A DNA stretch of 23,289 bases, from positions 1 to 23,289 of the forward strand of contig CAZIZQ010000014.1 of NCBI GenBank assembly GCA_964544105.1, read 5' to 3'. This document shows positions 13,644-21,801 of the stretch, piece by piece (position 1 is the stretch's first letter; each line of letters starts with the position of its first letter). Both the position numbers and the translations under genes were made by a program. Source of the DNA: GCA-016432345 sp964544105. GTDB taxonomy: Bacteria > Patescibacteriota > Microgenomatia > Levybacterales > UBA12049. A model generated the notes under the pieces. That model ran no database searches. It was not told the DNA's origin and worked only from the letters and a program-made list of their open reading frames with translations.

Positions 13644-13672
13644 ATATATGTCTATGTGTGCTGTGTTTAATT

Positions 13673-14611
13673 ATGACACAAAAATACGAAAAAATACCTC
13701 CTGACCATGGGCACCTCCCAGGAGAAATACAAGGAACACGCCACAACATAGCAGGTGTGCTCGATGGTAAAATGTTTGATTTCTCTAATCCCCTTGATCA
13801 AGCTACAATTGCCGAAACACTTAAAAAAATTGATGATACTTTTATGGATTTTCTCTCACAGGCTAGAGAAATATTTTTAGCTGGTTTTAACAACCCTAGC
13901 TTAGATGTTTCAAAAAAGTTAGCTGATGATTCTCCAGGATCATATGTGACTGCTGCTGATCGAGCGATAGAAGGACGTTTTAGAAGTTGGGTGCAAGAAA
14001 ATTTTCCTGATCATTCTATTTTTGGCGAGGAAGAAGGCCGAAAAGAAGAACAAGAAACTTTAGATTGGAGATTAGACCCAATAGATGGAACAAAAAACTT
14101 TGCCAAAGGCGACTCTAATAGCTCTATAGTAGTTGCTCTTTGCTATAAAGGAGTACCGATTTTTGCTGCTGTTGATCTACCAAACCATAGAGAAACATAC
14201 ATTGCGCGCATAGACCGAGGCGTTGAAAAAAATGGACAGCCAATCCCCCATGCTTCTCCCCACTCTTTTAGGGCGGTAGTAAACGCCTTTAGAAATGAAG
14301 CAAGAAAACAAGAAGCAATAGGAGAATTAGACCTAAATCCAGATGCAGTCTACACTAAAACATCTACACTTTGCGAAGTTATTGATGTTATTAATAGTGT
14401 AGCAAATGTCGGTGTTTGGTGTGAAGCAGGCGAACATGAGTGGCCAGCTGCAGTGCTTCTTGCACGAGAAAATGGTAATGTTGTTTGGCAACTTGATAAA
14501 CAAGACTCATTTGATTTAACAAGTAACGGTCCACGAGACTTTGCTATAGCATTAGATGAAGAAACATTTGAAGCTGTGCACGATAAAATTCATAGTCCAG
14601 TTAGTCCTTAA
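13673..14611 (+). CDS. inositol-monophosphatase-family phosphatase
   Basis: The 312-residue protein belongs to the Mg2+-dependent IMPase/FBPase-like superfamily. The metal-binding motifs GEEEG (E119-E121) and LDPIDGTKNFAKG (D135, D138) are clear, with the usual SYVTAADRAIEGR helix before them. In the C-terminal motif, normally WDxAA, the sequence reads EHEWPAA (254-260), so the third metal-binding Asp is absent or replaced by a nearby Glu. An N-terminal extension of about 35 residues is not part of the family. The substrate (inositol, nucleotide or sugar phosphate) is not determined. An in-frame GTG at 13658 is an alternative start. It is the first gene of a close operon; the next gene starts after an 8-nt AT-rich gap. 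Confidence 0.86.
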   Translation: MTQKYEKIPPDHGHLPGEIQGTRHNIAGVLDGKMFDFSNPLDQATIAETLKKIDDTFMDFLSQAREIFLAGFNNPSLDVSKKLADDSPGSYVTAADRAIEGRFRSWVQENFPDHSIFGEEEGRKEEQETLDWRLDPIDGTKNFAKGDSNSSIVVALCYKGVPIFAAVDLPNHRETYIARIDRGVEKNGQPIPHASPHSFRAVVNAFRNEARKQEAIGELDLNPDAVYTKTSTLCEVIDVINSVANVGVWCEAGEHEWPAAVLLARENGNVVWQLDKQDSFDLTSNGPRDFAIALDEETFEAVHDKIHSPVSP

Positions 14612-14619
14612 ATATTTAT

Positions 14620-17600
14620 ATGGCAACAGAAATAGAAGCACAACAGGCATTTCTGCAAGGATATCATTCGGAACGATTACCTGACGCACCACACACCGTC
14701 CATAGCTTACGTGCAGATGCTGCAGCGATTGCTGCAGCATTGCCAGAACAAAATCCAGAAGTTGAAGCCGCCATTCATAAAGCACTACTGCACGGCATTG
14801 ATGTTGCCCCCTACGAAGACGCTCATCGCGTATTTGGAAATTTTGCTACTCAAGGTGACGGCATATACGTATGGACAACCGGAGACCCGAGAGCACAAGT
14901 AACAAAAGTACAAAAATTGGGATGGGATCCTGCCTTACGAAATCCTGATAGACCAGGAGATTTTATCGTCTATGCTGCCCAAGATAAACATACTGTGCTT
15001 CCTCCCATGCTCAATTATATAGAGAGAACCAGCAGGCCAAGAAGCCCTGTTGTAATTCTTGATGACGACCCAAATAATCTCGTACAGGCTCATACTGCAA
15101 TTAACACTCACGGACCATTGGCAGATCGGACACATTTTGTCTTAATGGACCGACAAGGCAGACACACAAACCTCCCTCCATTCATCACACCTATTTCTAG
15201 TCTTGCACAATATAATGAATATATCGACGGTACTAGGTCAAGTGGTTCTCCTGTGGTGCACATTACTGACCTCGACGGCACAATTATTGATCCCAAAGCC
15301 AGTGCAGACTCAAGACAACAAGCAGTTATTGCCACGCTTACTCAAGGAATTTCCTTCTCTGAGGCACCACGACTTACTCCCAAACCATTCCATGATTTTC
15401 ATATTCTTGATGGCAGTCAAAAGCTTGTTGTAACCGGTAATTACAAACCTACCACACCAGACACTACTACAGGACATCAGGCACGAATTTTTAGAGCAGG
15501 CGATACACTTGTTAAGGCACTTGCTGCAGAAGACGACCATAGACTACCTACTCCTGAGTGGCAAGAACTTGGCGGACACAAGGGCACTATAAATCTTATC
15601 GAAATGCTTAGTATCTATAGAAAAAAACTTGGCGAGCTTGGCTTTCCTATTCCCCCTGATGTAAGATTTTTTCCTGCAAGATCACAGGACGGAAAATTTT
15701 TTCCTGTTGAAGTGGTTCGAGATCATGGAGAGAATTTAGAAAGGGTCTTTCTTCATGGGACTCCAGATGAAAAACGGACTATGGTGAGAGAAATTCTTGA
15801 AGCATCATATCCACTTTTTATGGCAAAAGATATTGGGGCAGATGTTAAACCAGCAAATTTTGTAAAAGGCCACAACGGCATAATACATATTGATGCATTT
15901 CCGGTCATTATGGTTAACGACTCAGGAGAAGTGACAACAGAATGGCCAAGAATTACTGCTCCTGAAATTCAAGATTTTCTCTACAAAACCAATTTAACTC
16001 CTTTGGCAATAGGCTATCGTTTTTACCAAGAATTATGCCAATTAAATCCTGGCATGAGAAGCTTTTATAGACAAACAATTATGGATACTGTTCAGGGATG
16101 GCAAACCAGCGGAAAAATTTCCGTTGAAATGGCAAATGCCATTGGTGAAACCATGTACCCAAAAACATCCAGAATATTAGATCAAGTTTTATCTGGACAA
16201 ATAGGATTACATGCTGGTTTTACAGAAATAAATCAGGAACTTAATGCATATACAGAAAAGGGCGAGCATCCAATTTATGCCATTCGAGAAATGGCATTTC
16301 TTTTAAGTGAGTTTTTGCTTCACAACGGATATGACATGAATCAAATTTCCCAGAATGCCTTATCATATGTAAGCAGAGAACATTCAGAAGAATATGCGGA
16401 CACTATACGACGAAGAGTAGACAAAGCTAGCGCAGATACTAAATTTCTTACTGTAATCCGCGCACTTACCCATTTATCAAATGATAGCTATGTACCTGGC
16501 CAAGATGAAGAAACTGCATATAATATTATTCAGGATCTTACAGAAAAAATACGCTACATACCACTTCCAAAGGAGTTTGAGCGCTCAGGGACTAGCATGC
16601 CAACTACTGCAGAGTTATTAGGATTTAGTGGCAAAGTAATCGTTGAATCCCGCTTGCCTACACAACAGACACCTGGATATGCCAGAATTATTGCAAATAC
16701 CCCGGATGCTATTGGCGGTGATGGCATGGAAGTACTTATTGACCCGACAGTCTCTCACGCAATAGTTCCACTACCTCTTGATCCTGATTTTGTTACTTAT
16801 GGAAGAATTTTTTCTGGCAGAAGCAAAATGCTTATACCTGTTGATCACACAAGATTAACAGCTCAAGACGTAAGAGATATCGTAGACTATACACCGAATG
16901 GGATGTTTTATTCCATGTGGCCTGTTGAGGAACTAAATTCCAAACAACAAGTAACAAACCCTGACTTTCAAAGAAGAATTAACGAAAAAGCAAGCTTAGC
17001 TGACTACTTACCTCCCCAATACTTGCCGCCAGGATGGCAGGTTGTCAAACACGATGATGTCTACACGTTAACAGAAGATAATATTAACCAATTAAAAGGA
17101 GGAGAAGAAATAATCTGGGCAAAAGCTGCAACATGGGGTTTTAGTAGTCAAGGAGTAAAACCCTGCAGATCACTAGAAGACGTGCAAGCATTCGCAGCAC
17201 TTCTGGAAGAACAAGGAGTAAGAGATGATATTGTCTTAGAACCACATATGCCTGGATTAGGAGGTAGCTTCACTTTAGCAAAAACAGCAACAGGAGAAAT
17301 TATTGTTACTACCGTTACCGATCAACTAAGTAATCCCGATGGAAAAAGAATCGGCAACGTAATTTACAGCCTAAATAACGCTGATCCTGCAATTCAGAGA
17401 ATGATTGCAGAAGTTGCAGAAACTATTGGCGGCAGGGAGGAGTTTGATCCTGGTTTCTACGTATATGATGTTGTAAGAGATAAACTTGGTAAGCCATACA
17501 TAAATGACCCTGCCGGCAGAAAATCAGGAACAACACCAACAGCTATGCTTAGACACAACTGGATAGCACATAATCATCTTCAAGCAGATGATGTGTATGC

Positions 17601-17856
17601 GGGACAGATTAGCCTTTATCTACAACCAGGTGTTCCATTTAGTCGTGTCTTTGAAACCCTTGGATCGTATACGGAATTTGCCAACAACAGACAAGCCATT
17701 GTGCGCGTCCATTACGACACTTTTGGAAGAACAACAGTTAAGCTTGCATTATTGAGTGCTCATGGTCAAGACAGTCCAGAAGATATTGAAAAAATGAAAG
17801 CCTCAATACGACAGTCATTCACCGAAGCTGGCTTACTAGCAAGCGTTCTGTCATAA
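14620..17856 (+). CDS. large multidomain protein: HAD-like, kinase-like and ATP-grasp-like modules
   Basis: No full-length homologue is recognised for this 1078-residue protein, but three modules can be read. First, residues about 80-230 carry HAD-type motifs in an unusual order: VWTTGD (T86-T87), K96/K99, a DDD strand (148-150), and last the nucleophile-type DLDGT (217-221). Second, residues about 260-480 look like a protein-kinase or aminoglycoside-kinase fold: candidate Lys K299, Glu E328, catalytic loop D408-V-K410-P-A-N413, and metal-binding D425 in IHIDAFP. A mostly helical stretch (about 480-680) follows. Third, residues about 690-1070 resemble ATP-grasp ligases: K835, E874 in VLEPHMPGLGGSFTL, D950, and an N962-D963...R967 segment in YINDPAGRKSGTTP. 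It has no signal peptide or membrane segment. Position after an IMPase-like phosphatase suggests a metabolic enzyme; the reaction is unknown. Confidence 0.72.
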   Translation: MATEIEAQQAFLQGYHSERLPDAPHTVHSLRADAAAIAAALPEQNPEVEAAIHKALLHGIDVAPYEDAHRVFGNFATQGDGIYVWTTGDPRAQVTKVQKLGWDPALRNPDRPGDFIVYAAQDKHTVLPPMLNYIERTSRPRSPVVILDDDPNNLVQAHTAINTHGPLADRTHFVLMDRQGRHTNLPPFITPISSLAQYNEYIDGTRSSGSPVVHITDLDGTIIDPKASADSRQQAVIATLTQGISFSEAPRLTPKPFHDFHILDGSQKLVVTGNYKPTTPDTTTGHQARIFRAGDTLVKALAAEDDHRLPTPEWQELGGHKGTINLIEMLSIYRKKLGELGFPIPPDVRFFPARSQDGKFFPVEVVRDHGENLERVFLHGTPDEKRTMVREILEASYPLFMAKDIGADVKPANFVKGHNGIIHIDAFPVIMVNDSGEVTTEWPRITAPEIQDFLYKTNLTPLAIGYRFYQELCQLNPGMRSFYRQTIMDTVQGWQTSGKISVEMANAIGETMYPKTSRILDQVLSGQIGLHAGFTEINQELNAYTEKGEHPIYAIREMAFLLSEFLLHNGYDMNQISQNALSYVSREHSEEYADTIRRRVDKASADTKFLTVIRALTHLSNDSYVPGQDEETAYNIIQDLTEKIRYIPLPKEFERSGTSMPTTAELLGFSGKVIVESRLPTQQTPGYARIIANTPDAIGGDGMEVLIDPTVSHAIVPLPLDPDFVTYGRIFSGRSKMLIPVDHTRLTAQDVRDIVDYTPNGMFYSMWPVEELNSKQQVTNPDFQRRINEKASLADYLPPQYLPPGWQVVKHDDVYTLTEDNINQLKGGEEIIWAKAATWGFSSQGVKPCRSLEDVQAFAALLEEQGVRDDIVLEPHMPGLGGSFTLAKTATGEIIVTTVTDQLSNPDGKRIGNVIYSLNNADPAIQRMIAEVAETIGGREEFDPGFYVYDVVRDKLGKPYINDPAGRKSGTTPTAMLRHNWIAHNHLQADDVYAGQISLYLQPGVPFSRVFETLGSYTEFANNRQAIVRVHYDTFGRTTVKLALLSAHGQDSPEDIEKMKASIRQSFTEAGLLASVLS

Positions 17857-17864
17857 TTTATTAT

Positions 17865-18407
17865 ATGTTAAGTGTTGTCGTACACGGTTGGAATGCAAAA
17901 AGCTCAAGTCATTTTTTTCCTTTTGTAACAAAAGAGTTAGAAAAAATGGGGAGTGAAGTTATTTGTCCGGACATGCCAAACACAAAGTACCCAAAATTGA
18001 CAGAATGGAAAGAATTCCTCGCAAAAAAAATCAATGGCAGAACTGTTGATTTGTTTATTGGTCATAGCCTGGGTGGTGTATTGGCAATGAGCATGCTCAC
18101 AAAAGGAGACATAAAAATCAAATACCTTATAACAATTGGCTCTTCTCCTGGCTGGAAAAGCGACGATGAATTAAACAACTTCTTAAATCCAGTAATCTCT
18201 TTCGGAAAGATAAAACAAGCTGTATCTAGTTTTACTGTTGTCCATTCATATGACGACCCACACTGCGCATTTGAGTACGGCATGATCCTTGTAAAGCAAG
18301 CAGGTGCCACAGGAATTTTTTATGAAAATAAAGGACATTTTTTGCATAAAAGATTACCTAAAAACCTTATTGACTACATAAAAATATTGATTAAACCACA
18401 AAAATAA
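17865..18407 (+). CDS. RBBP9/YdeN-like serine hydrolase
   Basis: The 180-residue alpha/beta hydrolase has an oxyanion-type N terminus (VVVHGWNAKSSSHFFPF), nucleophile elbow GHSLGG with S68, an Asp in VVHSYDDPHCAF (D130 or D131), and a catalytic His in NKGHFL (H158). This is the compact layout of the RBBP9/YdeN family, in which substrates are mostly unknown. It starts 8 nt after the giant gene, with the same AT-rich gap seen before that gene and no ribosome binding site, so translation may be coupled. It presumably hydrolyses an ester or thioester linked to the same pathway; that is inference. Confidence 0.85.
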   Translation: MLSVVVHGWNAKSSSHFFPFVTKELEKMGSEVICPDMPNTKYPKLTEWKEFLAKKINGRTVDLFIGHSLGGVLAMSMLTKGDIKIKYLITIGSSPGWKSDDELNNFLNPVISFGKIKQAVSSFTVVHSYDDPHCAFEYGMILVKQAGATGIFYENKGHFLHKRLPKNLIDYIKILIKPQK

Positions 18408-18419
18408 ATCATTTTGCGC

Positions 18420-18425
18420 TATAAT
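18420..18425 (+). promoter_or_regulatory. -10 box of the hexokinase-like gene
   Basis: TATAAT lies 7 nt before the ATG at 18433, so the last gene of the operon may also be made from a leaderless mRNA of its own. No clear -35 is visible. Confidence 0.5.
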
Positions 18426-18432
18426 ACACCTC

Positions 18433-19503
18433 ATGCATCTTACAACGCTCAAGAAGATTCAGAAAAACTTCCTTCTAGAACTAGACAATGCAAAAACAGG
18501 CAAACCATCAAGCTTGTCTTACATACCCAACCGCATTCCTTCAATTCCACTGGTTAAAAACAGAGAAATCTTTGAGACTCTAAGTATTGGCGGAGGCTTT
18601 ACCAAAAAAGCGCTTGCGCAAAAAACCAACGACACAATTGAAATTCTCAATCAATCCGTTCAGCAACAGTCCCCATTTAAGACCAAAAAAGACTTTTTAG
18701 AAGTGGTGAGTAATCTTTTAGAAAAAAATATAAAAGTCTTGGCTGTAAACCTAGCCCAGGCAGTTGATCCAGTATTTGAAAATAACAAACTTGACGGCAT
18801 ACTTCCTTATGCCACAAAAGAAAGCACACTTACAGGACTTATTGGGAAAAAAGTCGGAGAAGAAATTGAGCAGTATATCTTGAAAAAAAGAAGTAAAAAA
18901 CTAACCGTGTCTGTTGCAAACGACACCATTTGTCTGGCGCTCTCCGGTCTTACAAAATACTCTTGGGAAAATCTTGTATGTGGAATTGTTGGCACAGGAT
19001 ATAATCTTGCATTTTTCGATAAGAAAAATGACGTTATTAATCTTGAATCTGGAAATTTTAATAAGCTTCAACAAACAGAAACAGGAAAAATAATAGACCA
19101 ATCATCAGTAAAACCTGGAGCTTATATATTTGAAAAAGAAACTGCCGGCGGCTATTTATACAAACACTTTAATATTATTTGCAAACAGAAAAATATCAAA
19201 ACACACCTCTTAAAAAACAGCAAAGACCTTGATTTTGCAGCCCAAAGTAGTAATTTTGAAATTTCTACCATCTCAAAAGAAATACTCCAAAATTCTGCCA
19301 TGCTAGTTGCCTGTCAAATTTCTGCAATGGCTGAATATAAACAAAAAAATATAACATGTGTTATGGAAGGAAGTCTTTTTTGGAAAGGTTTTGGATATAA
19401 AGAAACTGTTGCCGAAACAGTAAAAAAACTCACAGAATTCAATGTAGATATTGTGGAAATTGAAAATAGTCCCATACTAGGGGCGGCAAAACTTGTTTGT
19501 TGA
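18433..19503 (+). CDS. hexokinase-family sugar kinase (eukaryotic-type)
   Basis: The 356-residue protein follows the eukaryotic hexokinase pattern rather than the bacterial ROK/Glk one. It has a substrate-region stretch LDGILPYATKESTLTGLIGKKVGEEI, the catalytic Asp in VANDTICLALSG (D164), the phosphate-binding VGTGYN loop, INLESGNFNKL (INxExGxF), GAYIFEKETAGGYLYK, and a C-terminal MEGSLFWKGFGY adenosine-site strand. It should phosphorylate a hexose or related sugar with ATP. The N-terminal phosphate-1 loop, normally DLGGTNxR, reads SIGGGFTKK (51-59), so the usual Asp and Arg are missing. It is shorter than a yeast hexokinase half (~450). It is 25 nt after the hydrolase gene and has its own -10 box. 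The stop is 1 nt from convergent galE. Confidence 0.84.
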   Translation: MHLTTLKKIQKNFLLELDNAKTGKPSSLSYIPNRIPSIPLVKNREIFETLSIGGGFTKKALAQKTNDTIEILNQSVQQQSPFKTKKDFLEVVSNLLEKNIKVLAVNLAQAVDPVFENNKLDGILPYATKESTLTGLIGKKVGEEIEQYILKKRSKKLTVSVANDTICLALSGLTKYSWENLVCGIVGTGYNLAFFDKKNDVINLESGNFNKLQQTETGKIIDQSSVKPGAYIFEKETAGGYLYKHFNIICKQKNIKTHLLKNSKDLDFAAQSSNFEISTISKEILQNSAMLVACQISAMAEYKQKNITCVMEGSLFWKGFGYKETVAETVKKLTEFNVDIVEIENSPILGAAKLVC

Positions 19504-19504
19504 T

Positions 19505-20473
19505 TTAGGCTTGCTTTTTATGCCATTCCCAGGCAGATGAAACAATCGTTGTAAGATCTGAATAAATAGGATTAAACCCAAGCTCTTTTTGTATATTAGA
19601 TGCATCAGCTACCAACTCGTCCACATCGCCAAACCGTCTAGGCTCAACAACAACCTCAAAATCTGTATTTGAAACTTTCTTGACTGCTTCTATAATTTCT
19701 TTATTAGAAAAACCCTTGCCTGTACCAACATTGTAAAAAAATCCGCCTTTATCCTTATTAAGTTTTTCTACTGCCAGTACATGCGCTGCCACCAAATCTT
19801 TTACATGGATGTAATCCCGTACACAAGTACCATTTGACGTTTTGTAGTCATTTCCAAAAAGATGAAACGATTTTTTTTGTAATACTGCGTTAATTGCATT
19901 TGGGATAATATGAGTTTCTGGATTATGACGTTCCCCCATCGATCCATCTATTTCTGCGCCACAGGCATTAAAATAACGAAGCGCCACGAAATTTACACCA
20001 TAAATCTCCTGGTACCAACGAAGAGTTTTTTCTGTCATTAATTTACTCTCTCCATAAGGGCTGGTTGGGTTTTTGGGATGATCTTCGGGAATCGGCACCT
20101 GTACTGGATTACCATAGACTGCTGCAGTTGAGGAAAAAATAATCTTCTTTATGTTATTCTTTCTCATCGCTTCTAGTAACTGCAACGAAATAAATGTGTT
20201 ATTACGAAAGTACTTCTCCGGATCTTCCATGGACTCTCCAACCACAATATATCCTGCGAAATGGATAACAATATCAAAACCTGTCTGTAATGTGTTTTGC
20301 AAAAATTGTTCATCGCCCAAATCACCAACTACCAATTTTGCTCTTTTATCTACAGCATCTTTGTATCCCCGATCCAAACTATCGATAACAACAATTGCAT
20401 GCCCAATATCAAGCAGGGCTCTTGTCATAAAACTGCCGATATACCCTGCTCCACCAGTTACTAAAATCTTCAT
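19505..20473 (-). CDS. galE: UDP-glucose 4-epimerase
   Basis: This NAD-dependent short-chain dehydrogenase of the extended type interconverts UDP-glucose and UDP-galactose. At 322 residues it has the GGAGYIG nucleotide motif (7-13), DSLDRG after strand 2, the catalytic T116, Y140 and K144 (SPYGESK), and the substrate-binding segments RYFNACGA and RRFGDVDELVADAS typical of GalE. It may also act on the N-acetyl sugars, which sequence alone does not settle. The ATG is 6 nt from a TG-G-TAGACT extended -10. It is convergent with the hexokinase-like gene and divergent from gdhA. Confidence 0.95.
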   Translation of the reverse strand: MKILVTGGAGYIGSFMTRALLDIGHAIVVIDSLDRGYKDAVDKRAKLVVGDLGDEQFLQNTLQTGFDIVIHFAGYIVVGESMEDPEKYFRNNTFISLQLLEAMRKNNIKKIIFSSTAAVYGNPVQVPIPEDHPKNPTSPYGESKLMTEKTLRWYQEIYGVNFVALRYFNACGAEIDGSMGERHNPETHIIPNAINAVLQKKSFHLFGNDYKTSNGTCVRDYIHVKDLVAAHVLAVEKLNKDKGGFFYNVGTGKGFSNKEIIEAVKKVSNTDFEVVVEPRRFGDVDELVADASNIQKELGFNPIYSDLTTIVSSAWEWHKKQA

Positions 20474-20479
20474 AAGAGT

Positions 20480-20488
20480 AGTCTACCA
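20480..20488 (-). promoter_or_regulatory. extended -10 promoter of galE
   Basis: On the minus strand TG-G-TAGACT precedes the galE ATG by 6 nt, so the message would be leaderless. No strong -35 is evident. Confidence 0.45.
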
Positions 20489-20496
20489 AATAAGAC

Positions 20497-20526
20497 TTGC
20501 ATATAAAAGTACTATCTATGTATAAT
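20497..20526 (+). promoter_or_regulatory. promoter of glutamate dehydrogenase
   Basis: TTGCAT (20497-20502), 18 nt and a perfect TATAAT (20521-20526) precede the ATG at 20533 by 6 nt, giving a leaderless transcript. Confidence 0.7.
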
Positions 20527-20532
20527 CCTTTT

Positions 20533-21801
20533 ATGGAAGGCAAGAATAATCCTTGGAAGCGATCTCAAGAAAAACTGCGAAGTATTGCCAAAAAAATAAA
20601 TCTTGACCCACTTCTTTTGGCAGAGCTGGAAGAACCAGACAGAATTATCACCACTTCCCTTCCAATTCGCCTCGATAATGGTAAAGTCCAAACATTTACC
20701 GGCTACCGCGTCCAGCATAACAATGTACTAGGGCCATACAAAGGCGGTATCCGATACCACCCACAGGTATCGATGGACGAAGTAAAAGCACTTGCCTTTT
20801 GGATGACTGTTAAATGCGCTGTCATTAACGTCCCGTTTGGCGGCAGCAAGGGCGGTATTACGGTTGATCCAAAGTCGCTATCGGAAAACGAATTACGAGA
20901 GCTTACCTATGCGTTTGCCCGAAAACTCGCAATGGTTATTGGCCCAGAAATAGACGTTCCAGCGCCAGACGTAAATACCAACCCAACAATTATGGGTTGG
21001 CTGGTTGAAGAATATAGCCGCATTGTGAAGAAAAACTCACCTGCGGTTGTTACCGGCAAGCCAGTTGAGCAAGGCGGGTCATTAGGCCGAACCGAAGCCA
21101 CGGGACTTGGTGGATACTATGCTTTAATGCATGTCTTAAAAAAGCTTGGGCTAAATCCAAAAGATATGACTGTTGCTGTTCAAGGTTTTGGCAATGTCGG
21201 TTACCACGCGGCAGAATTTTTTTATAAAGAAGGTATGAAAGTTGTTGCAGTGTCTGACTCTAAAGAAGGTATATATGTTAAAGAGGGACTTAATCCAGAT
21301 AAAACCCTAGCCTGCAAAAAAGAAAAGGGCATGCTTTCGGGCTGCTATTGTATTGGGTCAGTCTGTGATGCAAAAAATGGCAAACAAATTACCAACAAAG
21401 ACTTGCTTGAACTACCAGTTGATATTTTAGTGCCAGCCGCCCTTGAAAACGTAATCACCGCAGAAAACGCCGGAAATATTAAAGCAAAAATTATTTTGGA
21501 ACTTGCCAACGGACCAATAACAATTGGGGCCGACACAATTCTTGCGCAGAAAGATACTATGGTAATTCCCGACATTCTTGCCAATTCCGGCGGAGTATGT
21601 GTTTCGTACTACGAATGGTATCAAAACATGCATGATGAAAAATGGACAAAAGAGGATGTGTTTAGCAAACTTAAAACACAAATGGAAGAAGCAACCAATG
21701 ATGTTATGCAAACCACAAAAGAAAAAAATGCCTCGCTTCGCGACGCAGCATATATAGTAGCGCTTCAAAGAGTACAAAACGCATGGAAGCATGAACATTG
21801 A
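20533..21801 (+). CDS. gdhA: glutamate dehydrogenase (Glu/Leu/Phe/Val family)
   Basis: The 422-residue enzyme deaminates glutamate to 2-oxoglutarate, or the reverse, with NAD(P). The substrate domain has GPYKGGIRYHP (K70), K94 and catalytic K106 in PFGGSKGG, and D146 in VPAPDVNT. The Rossmann motif GFGNVG is at 218-223. An unusual cysteine cluster (C261, then C271, C273 and C278 in SGCYCIGSVCD) lies in the cofactor domain loop. An in-frame ATG at 20497 is rejected because it lies in the promoter; the ATG at 20533 is 6 nt after TATAAT and matches the family N terminus. The last 11 nt overlap the aldolase start, so the two are probably co-translated, linking nitrogen and sugar metabolism. Confidence 0.95.
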   Translation: MEGKNNPWKRSQEKLRSIAKKINLDPLLLAELEEPDRIITTSLPIRLDNGKVQTFTGYRVQHNNVLGPYKGGIRYHPQVSMDEVKALAFWMTVKCAVINVPFGGSKGGITVDPKSLSENELRELTYAFARKLAMVIGPEIDVPAPDVNTNPTIMGWLVEEYSRIVKKNSPAVVTGKPVEQGGSLGRTEATGLGGYYALMHVLKKLGLNPKDMTVAVQGFGNVGYHAAEFFYKEGMKVVAVSDSKEGIYVKEGLNPDKTLACKKEKGMLSGCYCIGSVCDAKNGKQITNKDLLELPVDILVPAALENVITAENAGNIKAKIILELANGPITIGADTILAQKDTMVIPDILANSGGVCVSYYEWYQNMHDEKWTKEDVFSKLKTQMEEATNDVMQTTKEKNASLRDAAYIVALQRVQNAWKHEH

